From: Oscillospiraceae bacterium
GTDB lineage: Bacteria; Bacillota; Clostridia; Oscillospirales; Acutalibacteraceae
Direction of reading: 5' to 3'
DNA: 14,591 bases
Assembly: GCA_902761265.1 (NCBI GenBank)
Contig: CACWJV010000147.1
Coordinates: forward strand, 1 to 14,591
Below the pieces are notes generated by a model, which searched no databases, was not told where the DNA came from, and saw only the letters and a program-made list of their open reading frames with translations. Positions 1-7,565 of the stretch are shown here, in pieces. A program made the position numbers and the translations under genes. Each line of letters begins with the position of its first letter. Within the stretch, counting starts at the first letter, position 1.

Positions 1-1443
<1,443 letters not shown>

Positions 1444-1461
1444 TCCAAATACGATCCAACG

Positions 1462-1491
1462 ACCGCTGTCCTTCGGGGCGGCGGTTTTTTT
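1462..1491 (+). terminator. Intrinsic terminator after the Ca2+-ATPase
   Basis: A 10-bp stem (ACCGCTGTCC with GGGCGGCGGT, two G-U pairs) closes a TTCG tetraloop and is followed directly by seven T. It begins 18 bases after the ATPase stop codon. Confidence 0.9.
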
Positions 1492-1495
1492 GCTG

Positions 1496-1508
1496 CAAAC
1501 GCCGTTTG
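1496..1508. promoter_or_regulatory. Operator-like palindrome upstream of the alpha-galactosidase promoter
   Basis: CAAACG and CGTTTG form a perfect inverted repeat around a single C, four bases before the proposed -35 box of the galactosidase gene. The form resembles LacI-type sugar-regulator operators, but no regulator gene is in the window, so the role is inference. Confidence 0.4.
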
Positions 1509-1512
1509 ACTC

Positions 1513-1541
1513 TTGTCTTGTGCCGCAGTATCTGTTATACT
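1513..1541 (+). promoter_or_regulatory. Sigma-A-like promoter of the alpha-galactosidase gene
   Basis: TTGTCT at 1513-1518 and TATACT at 1536-1541 are separated by 17 bases, with an extended -10 TG one base before the -10 box. It lies 34 bases before the start codon. Confidence 0.65.
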
Positions 1542-1574
1542 TTAACCAACCCTAACAATAAGGAGGAAACCATT

Positions 1575-2705
1575 ATGTTCCCGAAAAAACCGCCTATGGG
1601 TTTCAACACCTGGAACACCTTCGGAGAAAACATCAACGCAAAGATGATCTGTGAAACCGCCGACGCGATTGTGGAAAAAGGCTTGCTTGCCGCCGGATAC
1701 GAATACCTCGTGATCGACGACTGCTGGAGCGAAAAAGAACGCGACCCGGTGACGGGCAAGATCATTCCCGACCACGTCAAATTCCCCGACGGCATGAAAG
1801 CCGTGTCGGACTATGTCCACAGCAAGGGACTCAAATTCGGCATGTATTCCTGCGCCGGTGTGCGCACCTGTGCCGACTACCCGGCGTCCTACGGCCACGA
1901 ATATCTGGACGCAAAGACCTTTGCCGAATACGGTGCGGACTTTTTGAAATACGATTTCTGCTACAAGCCGCAGCACGCCGACGGCCCGTCGCTCTACCGG
2001 CGGATGAGTCTGGCGCTGCAAAGCTGCGGGCGTGACATTCTGTTTTCCGCGTGCAACTGGGGCTGCGACGATGTGCATACCTGGATCCGTTCCACAGGCG
2101 CGGGAATGTACCGCTCCACCGGCGATATCTTTGACAACTTCAATTCCATGCGCGATATTTTCCTGAGCCAGATCGACAAAACCGGCTATACCGGCAGTGG
2201 CTGCTTCAACGATATGGATATGCTCACAGTCGGCATGCGCAACCGCGGCAATGTTGCGTCTTCAGGCTGTACAGACGTGGAATACCGTACGGAATTCGCG
2301 CTGTGGTGTATGTTTGCGTCGCCGTTGATGCTCGGCTGCGATGTGCGCGAGATGGACGACGCAACGCTCAAAATCGTGACGAATCCCTATCTATTGCGCA
2401 TCAGCCAGGACGACGCGTGCCGTGCGCCGTTCCGGGTGCATGAGGATTGCGGCAATCTCAAAAACACCTATGCGCGCCTTCTGACCAACAACGAGATCGC
2501 CATCGTGATGACCAACCTCACCGACAGCGACTCCCGCGTGTGGTTTGCGCTGGACGAGATGGGTTTACCGGCCGACAGCGGCAAAGCGCTGGAACTCACC
2601 GACGCGTTTACAGGCGACGTGATCGGCCCGGTCAAGGACGGCTACGGTGTGGCGCTCGAAGCGCACGACTGCGCCGTCTATATCGCAAAGATGGTCGATG
2701 CGTGA
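1575..2705 (+). CDS. Alpha-galactosidase, glycoside hydrolase family 27 (clan GH-D)
   Basis: The 376-residue product is a retaining glycosidase expected to release terminal alpha-linked galactose (or, in some members, alpha-N-acetylgalactosamine or beta-L-arabinopyranose). The N-terminus PPMGFNTWNTF is the classic start of the GH27 TIM barrel. YLVIDDCW (residues 44-51), LKFGMYS, the nucleophile motif KYDFC (Asp127) and FNDMDML (residues 211-217) follow. Asp213 in the last motif aligns with the acid/base of the usual WNDPDML. The C-terminal third is the short beta-sandwich typical of the family. There is no signal peptide, so the enzyme should act in the cytoplasm on imported oligosaccharides. 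The start is fixed by AAGGAGG at 1560-1566, eight bases before ATG. Its stop overlaps the next small gene. Family call is certain; exact substrate is not. Confidence 0.95.
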   Translation: MFPKKPPMGFNTWNTFGENINAKMICETADAIVEKGLLAAGYEYLVIDDCWSEKERDPVTGKIIPDHVKFPDGMKAVSDYVHSKGLKFGMYSCAGVRTCADYPASYGHEYLDAKTFAEYGADFLKYDFCYKPQHADGPSLYRRMSLALQSCGRDILFSACNWGCDDVHTWIRSTGAGMYRSTGDIFDNFNSMRDIFLSQIDKTGYTGSGCFNDMDMLTVGMRNRGNVASSGCTDVEYRTEFALWCMFASPLMLGCDVREMDDATLKIVTNPYLLRISQDDACRAPFRVHEDCGNLKNTYARLLTNNEIAIVMTNLTDSDSRVWFALDEMGLPADSGKALELTDAFTGDVIGPVKDGYGVALEAHDCAVYIAKMVDA

Positions 2706-2908
2706 TGGAGTGCCCGAAGTGCGGCAAATCGCTGGATGCGTGGGACGTCGGGTTTTATAAAAAGCTCGTCAACCGCGGTGCGACGGACTGCAGTTGCATC
2801 GCGTGTACAGCGGCGTATTTTGACCTCAGCGAAGACACGGCATGGGAGATGATCCGCCGGTTTCAAGCGCAGGGCTGTACGCTGTTCCCCCCGCTGAAGA
2901 AAAACTAA
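2705..2908 (+). CDS. Small Cys-rich (zinc-ribbon-like) protein of unknown function, overlapping the galactosidase stop
   Basis: The 67-residue product has a CPKCG knuckle at residues 3-7 and a second cluster CSCIAC (Cys29, Cys31, Cys34), plus Cys58 near the end, which suggests a bound zinc. Between the clusters lies WDVGFYKKLVNRGA, and a helical segment (DTAWEMIRRFQ) follows. The start ATG overlaps the galactosidase stop in a TGATG arrangement, the usual sign of translational coupling, and no clear ribosome-binding site of its own is present. A bidirectional terminator follows four bases after the stop. I do not recognise a named family. It is short, but the ordered Cys pairs, the overlap and the terminator position make it a real gene rather than chance. 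Confidence 0.75.
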   Translation: MECPKCGKSLDAWDVGFYKKLVNRGATDCSCIACTAAYFDLSEDTAWEMIRRFQAQGCTLFPPLKKN

Positions 2909-2911
2909 AAA

Positions 2912-2946
2912 GACGCTGCAGCAAGCATTCTTGCGGCAGCGCTTTT
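2912..2946. terminator. Bidirectional intrinsic terminator between convergent genes
   Basis: The arms 2912-2925 and 2930-2943 form a stem of about 12 pairs with a CATT loop and an internal mismatch. TTTT follows on the plus strand and TTTTTAGTTTTT on the minus strand, so it can end both the galactosidase transcript and the opposing oxidoreductase transcript. Confidence 0.85.
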
Positions 2947-2960
2947 CAGTTTAAATGGCT

Positions 2961-3971
2961 TTATTCTACATCCACTTTTTCGCCGTTTTGTTCTGCTGAA
3001 CGGTAGGCGGCGAGGAACAGCTCCACAGCTTTGCCGCCCTCAAAGGCGTCAATCGGGAAGGGAATATTTTCCCGGATGCAGCGGTAATAGTCCGCGATCA
3101 GCGCCGGGTGGCCGGTGCCCCAATAGGCTTTGCTGCCCGTGGCGGTGTCGGTGCCTGTCAGCGTCGTTACGGTGCCGTCGTTTTCGAGCCGCAGCAAAAC
3201 CGGGCCGGACAGCCGCAGCGTGTCGTGTTCAAAAAACAGGTCGATCTCCACCCGGGCGTTTGACTGAAACGCCGTGGTTGCATGAAGCTGCCCCATCACG
3301 CCGTTTTGGAACACAGCGCGCAGCAGGGCGGTGTCCTCTTCGTCGATCACGCCCTGCAAGTGGTCGTTGGCGATATGCGCCTGTACCGAAACGGCGGGGG
3401 CGCAGGCAAACATTTGCAAAAGATCGAGCGTGTGTACCGCCTGGTTGACCAGCACGCCGCCGCCTTCGCGGGCTTTGATTCCGTGCCAGTCGTCGCTGTA
3501 ATAGTCTTTGCCGCGGCACCAGTCTACGTTGGCGCGGATGGACACGAGGCGGCCGGGCTTGCCGCTTTCCATCAGCCGCAGCGCTTCCAGCACGCCGACG
3601 TTGTAGCGGTTTTGAAAGCAGATGCCGACCTGTTTGCCGCTGTCTGTTTGTGCCTTTTGCAACCGCAGCAGTGACGCGTGACTGATGGCGGCGGGCTTTT
3701 CACAAAGCACGTTGGCGCCGTTTTCCAGCGCCGTGACGGCCATTTCCACATGCAGATCGTGCGGCGTGCAGATATGCACCACGTCGGGTTGCTCGCACTT
3801 GAACATCTCGCGCCAGTCGCTGTAGGCGCGGCAGCAGTAGGTTGCGGCGGCTTTTTCGGCGCGGTCGGGGCGGATGTCTGCCACGGCAGCCAGCGTGACG
3901 CCGTCGAGGGCGTTGATGGCGTCGAGATGGCAGCGCGAGATATTGCCGCAGCCGATGAGTACAGTTTTCAT
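2961..3971 (-). CDS. Gfo/Idh/MocA family NAD(P)-dependent oxidoreductase
   Basis: The 336-residue protein is a sugar or cyclitol dehydrogenase of the glucose-fructose oxidoreductase / inositol dehydrogenase superfamily, cytoplasmic and soluble. The N-terminus has the Rossmann nucleotide-binding turn GCGNIS (residues 7-12), then VVHICTP and the family catalytic lysine motif CEKPA (Lys92). GGGVLVNQAVHTLD (His180, Asp183) supplies the second catalytic signature in the C-terminal alpha/beta domain. A ribosome-binding site AAAGGAG stands just before the ATG. It is the second gene of an operon: only 16 bases separate it from the TIM-barrel isomerase upstream. The pairing of these two families is common in catabolism of inositol-like or keto-sugar intermediates. 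Substrate cannot be read from sequence. Confidence 0.92.
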   Translation of the reverse strand: MKTVLIGCGNISRCHLDAINALDGVTLAAVADIRPDRAEKAAATYCCRAYSDWREMFKCEQPDVVHICTPHDLHVEMAVTALENGANVLCEKPAAISHASLLRLQKAQTDSGKQVGICFQNRYNVGVLEALRLMESGKPGRLVSIRANVDWCRGKDYYSDDWHGIKAREGGGVLVNQAVHTLDLLQMFACAPAVSVQAHIANDHLQGVIDEEDTALLRAVFQNGVMGQLHATTAFQSNARVEIDLFFEHDTLRLSGPVLLRLENDGTVTTLTGTDTATGSKAYWGTGHPALIADYYRCIRENIPFPIDAFEGGKAVELFLAAYRSAEQNGEKVDVE

Positions 3972-3987
3972 AGGGGGTTCTCCTTTG

Positions 3988-4854
3988 TTACGCGAGCGTA
4001 GCGATCAGATCTTTCAGCGCGTCGGCCGCGGCTTTGAACGACGCGGCGTGGGTCGGGTAGGCGTGGACGGGCATAGCGCGTTCGGTTTCACTGTTGGCTT
4101 CAAGGCTTTCAAGCCCTGCGAATACCTGCAGATGCGGCTCGAGCGTGAGAATCAGATCGCCGTCGCGGCGGCTGATACGCCGGAGAATTTCGCGGACGTT
4201 GCCGTCGCCCTTGCCGGCGGGTACCACGCTGGAGTCGGCATAGAGCGCGTCCTTGATGTGCATATACTCGATGTACGGCTCCAAAAGGTCAAACGCGTGC
4301 AGCGTGTCGACGCCGCACTGGACAAAGTTTGCCGGGTCAAACACCCCGCGCAGATGGCGCACGTTCGTCAGCAGATCGAGACACCGCTCGGCGTTGTCGC
4401 CGTAGATGCCCTTTTCGTTTTCGTGGCAGCACAAAACACCGTTCTCAAAGGCGTAGTCCGCCATCGTCTGCACACGGCGCAGCACTTCGTCGCGGTTTGC
4501 GGCGTAATCGTCGTCGTGGTCAAAGTAAAACGAAAAGATGCGGATAGACTTTGCGCCGAGGATCTTTGCCACTTCGATGGTATTTTTGAACGCCTCAAAG
4601 TGCGGCGCAAAATCGTCTTTGATTTTGATCTTGCCGTAGGCGGAGCCGATCGCGGAAAGCTGCATGCCGTTGTTGTCCAAAATTCTGCGGTATTCCTTCG
4701 CCGTTTCAACCGTCAAATCGTTGATGTTCGGCCCTTTGCCGAACCCGCGCAGTTCCATGTGGGTGATGCCGTTTTGTTTGCACTGGTCGATCTGTCCCTG
4801 CAGGGTTGCTTCGCCGCTTTCGTCGCTGAACGCGGAGTAGTAAAAGTGAACCAT
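3988..4854 (-). CDS. Sugar phosphate isomerase/epimerase-like TIM-barrel protein (AP endonuclease 2 superfamily)
   Basis: The 288-residue product belongs to the xylose isomerase-like TIM barrel family, which uses a divalent metal to isomerise or epimerise sugars and keto-sugars. Metal-ligand positions appear in order: HENEKG (Glu147), FDPANF (Asp173), MHIKDAL (His199) and LEPHL (Glu239). I set the start at 4854, where AAAGGAGG precedes ATG by seven bases. An ATG 23 codons further upstream in the same frame reads through the promoter and lacks a ribosome-binding site. It heads the operon with the Gfo/Idh oxidoreductase and converges on the alpha-galactosidase, consistent with sugar catabolism. 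The family is secure, while the reaction is not known. Confidence 0.9.
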   Translation of the reverse strand: MVHFYYSAFSDESGEATLQGQIDQCKQNGITHMELRGFGKGPNINDLTVETAKEYRRILDNNGMQLSAIGSAYGKIKIKDDFAPHFEAFKNTIEVAKILGAKSIRIFSFYFDHDDDYAANRDEVLRRVQTMADYAFENGVLCCHENEKGIYGDNAERCLDLLTNVRHLRGVFDPANFVQCGVDTLHAFDLLEPYIEYMHIKDALYADSSVVPAGKGDGNVREILRRISRRDGDLILTLEPHLQVFAGLESLEANSETERAMPVHAYPTHAASFKAAADALKDLIATLA

Positions 4855-4866
4855 ATTAAGACCTCC

Positions 4867-4900
4867 TTTGTCAAAAGTCAGTATAGCACAGTTTGACAAA
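4867..4900. promoter_or_regulatory. Inverted repeat overlapping the isomerase promoter, candidate operator
   Basis: TTTGTCAAA at 4867-4875 and TTTGACAAA at 4892-4900 are perfect reverse complements with 16 bases between them. They bracket the -10 box, and the proximal arm touches the ribosome-binding site. The placement suits repressor binding, but the protein is unknown. Confidence 0.45.
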
Positions 4901-4908
4901 AGAAGCAA
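4880..4908 (-). promoter_or_regulatory. Promoter of the isomerase-oxidoreductase operon
   Basis: On the minus strand TTGCTT (4908-4903) and TATACT (4885-4880) are separated by 17 bases. The -10 is good and the -35 weak, which suggests that expression may need help or is controlled. Confidence 0.55.
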
Positions 4909-4915
4909 GAGGGAA

Positions 4916-4947
4916 GACAGCAAGACAGCAGGACAGCAGGACAGAAA
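4916..4947. repeat. Four tandem copies of an 8-bp unit (GACAGCAR)
   Basis: GACAGCAA, GACAGCAG, GACAGCAG and GACAGAAA run head to tail without gaps. They lie between the isomerase promoter and a long hairpin. Similar 7- or 8-bp arrays occur at five other places in the window. Confidence 0.8.
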
Positions 4948-4985
4948 GATACCCCGACCGAACTTTTCCTCGGTCGGGGTATCTT
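4946..4985. terminator. 16-bp perfect hairpin between clpC and the isomerase operon
   Basis: The arms 4946-4961 and 4970-4985 are perfectly complementary (core ATACCCCGACCGA) with an 8-base loop. On the minus strand the stem is followed by TTTCTG only, so it is a strong structure with a weak U-tract. It most likely ends the clpC transcript 90 bases after the stop, though an mRNA-stabilising or repeat role is possible. Confidence 0.65.
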
Positions 4986-5000
4986 GTCATCTTGCCATCC

Positions 5001-5036
5001 GCGCCCAGTTGATCGATGATCGACGCTACGGGCGCT
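5001..5036 (-). repeat. REP-like palindromic element, copy near clpC
   Basis: Outer arms GCGCCC (5001-5006) and GGGCGC (5029-5034) enclose an inner hairpin GTTGATC / GATCGAC (5008-5014, 5018-5024) with a 3-base loop. On the minus strand it reads GTAGC then the hairpin. A near-identical copy in the opposite orientation lies at 12881-12916. Confidence 0.75.
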
Positions 5037-5075
5037 GCGTTTTTTATATTTGTTTGCGCGGCGTAAAACTTCTGG

Positions 5076-5693
5076 TTACGCCTGCGTGTCATCGCGCGCT
5101 GACGACTGTTGACTGTCGACTGTCGACTGTTCTTTGAACACCACACCGCCGTTTTCCAGTTCGCACACATAGCTGTGCTTCGCTGATACGGTGCCTTCGA
5201 GAATTTGCTCGCTCAGCGGATCTTCGATCTTCGTCTGAATCGCGCGCCGCAGCGGACGTGCGCCGTAGACCGGGTCAAACCCTTCGTCGGCCACCATGTC
5301 GATGACGGCCTGCGAAAAGTCCATCGTGATTTCCATCGACTGGAGACGCGCCTTCGTTTGGTCAAGCATCCGCGCAGCGATCTCGCCGATCTCGGTTTTG
5401 GTCAATTGGTTAAAGACGATGATCTCGTCCACACGGTTGAGAAACTCGGGGCGAAACGCCTGTTTCAGCTCGCCCATCACGGCTTCGCGGATTTTTTCAT
5501 CCGACAGCGTCCGGCTCTGTTCGCCGGAAAAGCCGATGGATTTGTCGGAGCCCGCAATCTGTTTGGCGCCGAGGTTACTTGTCATGATGATGACCGTGTT
5601 TTTAAAGTCGATGCGCCGGCCCTGCGAATCGGTCAGAATGCCGTCGTCAAGAATCTGCAAAAGCATGTTGAACACATCGGGGTGCGCCTTTTC
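5076..5693 (-). pseudogene. clpC: clpC, C-terminal remainder, out of frame with the N-terminal part
   Basis: From GAA at 5693 this frame encodes 205 residues that continue ClpC: EKAHPDVFNMLLQILDDG, sensor-1 TVIIMTSN, FRPEFLNRVDEIIVF, and the D2 C-terminal subdomain with sensor-2 YGARPLRRAI. It is shifted relative to the upstream part, and about 26 residues expected between PPGY and EKAHP are absent. No start codon with a ribosome-binding site precedes it, so it should not be translated on its own. The last 16 residues (from STVDSQQ) extend beyond the usual ClpC end and are encoded by a 7-bp tandem repeat. Either the gene is broken in this strain or the assembly dropped about 76 bases here. 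Confidence 0.85.
5104..5131. repeat. Four tandem copies of a 7-bp unit (GACTGTY) inside the 3' end of clpC
   Basis: GACTGTT, GACTGTC, GACTGTC and GACTGTT follow each other exactly. On the minus strand they encode part of the odd ClpC tail (STVDSQQS). Units of the same sequence recur at 9905-9925. Confidence 0.85.
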
Positions 5694-7492
5694 GCGTAGC
5701 CCGGGGGTGAGCCGACCAGCCGCGAAACGTTGTGCTTTTCCATATATTCGCTCATGTCGAGCCGGATCACGGCGTTTTCGTCGCCGAACATGGCGGCGCC
5801 GAGCGCTTTGCAAAGTTCGGTTTTGCCAACGCCCGTGGGGCCAAGGAAGATGAACGAGCCGAGCGGACGTTTGGGGTCCTTGAGTCCGCTTCTGCCGCGG
5901 CGGATCGCTTTGGCAACGGCCGACACGGCCTTGTCCTGACCGACAATGCGGCGGTGCAGCTCGGTTTCAAGATCGAGCAAACGGCGGCTTTCTTCGCGCG
6001 TGAGCTCTGTGGTCGGGATTCCTGTCCAACCCGAAACGATCTGCGCGACTTCGTTTGCCGTTACTTCGCCGCCGGAATGGGACGCTTCTTCCTTCCAGTT
6101 GGTCTTTTGCGCGGTAAGGGCGGAGCGCAGCTCTTTTTCTTTGTCGCGCAGCGCGGCGGCTTCTTCAAAGTCCTGGGCGCTGACCGCGGCGGCCTTTTCC
6201 TCGTTGACCTTTTTGATCTGATCCTCGAGCGCTTTGATTTCGGGCGGCACGGTATAGGCGCGCAGCCGCACGCGCGACGCGGCCTCGTCCACGAGGTCGA
6301 TCGCCTTGTCGGGCAAAAACCGGTCGGTGATATAGCGCGCGCTCATGCGCACGGCGGCGACGATGGCGTCGTCGAGGATCTTGACCTTGTGGTGGGCTTC
6401 ATACTTGTCCTTAAGCCCGCGCAAAATCTCGATGGCCTCCTCTTCGCTCGGTTCGCCCACTTTGACGGGTTGGAACCGGCGTTCGAGCGCGGCGTCTTTT
6501 TCAATATGCTTGCGGTATTCCTCGAGCGTGGTGGCGCCGATGACCTGTAATTCGGAGCGGGCGAGGGAGGGCTTGAGAATGTTTGCAGCGTCCGCGGCGC
6601 CTTCGGCGGAGCCGGTACCGATCAGGTTGTGCACTTCGTCGATGAACAAAATGACGTCTTTGGCTTTGATCACTTCGTCAATGCAGCCTTTGATACGTTC
6701 TTCAAAGTCGCCGCGATATTTTGTGCCGGCGACCATCCCGGTCAGATCGAGCGCGACAATGCGTTTATCCTTGAGCAACTCGGGCACTTCGCCCGACGCG
6801 ATTTTGAGCGCCAGCCCTTCGGCAATGGCGGTTTTGCCAACGCCCGGTTCGCCGATCAGGCAGGGGTTGTTCTTTGTCCGGCGCGACAAAATCTGGATCA
6901 CACGCTCAATTTCCTGCTCGCGGCCGATCACGGGATCAATCTCGTTTTTCAAAGCCTTTTGCGTCAGATCCTGACCGTACTGGTCGAGCGTGGGTGTTTC
7001 GGCATGCTTGGCTGCACCGGGCCGGGTTTGCTTGCCGGTTGTAAACGACGCGGCGTCGCCGGCGGCCTTTTGGAGCGATTCGCGCAGCGCCGGGAGCGAC
7101 ACGCCGAGCTGCGAAAGAATATAGCACGCGCAGGAGTCGGATTCCTCCAAAAGTGAAAGCAACAGATGCTCCGTGCCGACATAGCCGGCGTTGGAGTTTC
7201 GGGCGAGCACCACGGCTTTTTCTACAATATGCTTGCTGCGCGGTGTGAAGTCGTCGGGCGTCAAAACGGTGGGGATTCCCACGCCGACGGTCTGGCGCAG
7301 CAGCGTGTCCACGTTGGCTAAGGACACGCCTTTTTCGTTCAGCAGTTTGGTGGCGGCGCCGTTGTCTTCGCGCACGAGACCAGCCAGCAGGTGTTCCGAA
7401 CCGATATAGGTGTGGCCGAGGTCTTCGGCTACTTCAATCGCCGAGTTGAGGGCGCGGTTGGCTTTTTCGGTAAAGCCGGTGAATTTATACAT
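5633..7492 (-). CDS. clpC: ATP-dependent Clp protease ATP-binding subunit ClpC, truncated by frameshift
   Basis: ClpC is the HSP100 unfoldase that feeds substrates, including McsB-phosphorylated proteins, to ClpP. The 619-residue frame begins MYKFTGFTEKAN and holds two Clp N-repeats (residues 1-140), the D1 AAA+ domain with Walker A GEPGVGKT (214-221) and Walker B ILFIDE (Asp285, Glu286), the arginine finger region (ALERRF), a UVR-type coiled middle domain (about 415-465), and D2 Walker A GPTGVGKT (551-558). At Tyr599 (PPGY) the frame goes wrong: 20 foreign residues then a stop. The D2 pore loop and Walker B are missing. Start at 7492 has GGAG eight bases upstream; the ATG at 7500 sits on that ribosome-binding site. 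It is the last gene of the ctsR operon. If translated as read, D2 could not hydrolyse ATP. Confidence 0.9.
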   Translation of the reverse strand: MYKFTGFTEKANRALNSAIEVAEDLGHTYIGSEHLLAGLVREDNGAATKLLNEKGVSLANVDTLLRQTVGVGIPTVLTPDDFTPRSKHIVEKAVVLARNSNAGYVGTEHLLLSLLEESDSCACYILSQLGVSLPALRESLQKAAGDAASFTTGKQTRPGAAKHAETPTLDQYGQDLTQKALKNEIDPVIGREQEIERVIQILSRRTKNNPCLIGEPGVGKTAIAEGLALKIASGEVPELLKDKRIVALDLTGMVAGTKYRGDFEERIKGCIDEVIKAKDVILFIDEVHNLIGTGSAEGAADAANILKPSLARSELQVIGATTLEEYRKHIEKDAALERRFQPVKVGEPSEEEAIEILRGLKDKYEAHHKVKILDDAIVAAVRMSARYITDRFLPDKAIDLVDEAASRVRLRAYTVPPEIKALEDQIKKVNEEKAAAVSAQDFEEAAALRDKEKELRSALTAQKTNWKEEASHSGGEVTANEVAQIVSGWTGIPTTELTREESRRLLDLETELHRRIVGQDKAVSAVAKAIRRGRSGLKDPKRPLGSFIFLGPTGVGKTELCKALGAAMFGDENAVIRLDMSEYMEKHNVSRLVGSPPGYAKRRTPMCSTCFCRFLTTAF

Positions 7493-7516
7493 ACAATCAT
7501 CTCCTTGTTTTGAAAA

Positions 7517-7545
7517 GATCGCTGTCAACAGTCTTGGCAGCGATC
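7517..7545 (-). other. Hairpin in the mcsB-clpC spacer
   Basis: GATCGCTG and CAGCGATC form an 8-bp stem with a 13-base loop in the 73-base spacer, followed on the minus strand by TTTT. It could be a partial terminator or a processing site that lowers or separates clpC expression from mcsB. Confidence 0.5.
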
Positions 7546-7565
7546 CGTCGGTTTATCCTGTACAC

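Noticed and set aside
3874..4896. A 340-codon plus-strand frame over the isomerase gene
   Set aside because: It mirrors a well-supported minus-strand enzyme, has no ribosome-binding site, and no recognisable domain.
5633..5760. Programmed ribosomal frameshift in clpC
   Set aside because: A frameshift alone would not lose about 26 conserved residues including Walker B, and there is no slippery heptamer with downstream structure of the usual type. Deletion or assembly error explains it better.
5732..6550. A 272-codon plus-strand frame within clpC
   Set aside because: Antisense shadow of the ClpC AAA+ domains; Phe/Gly/Arg-rich without motifs.
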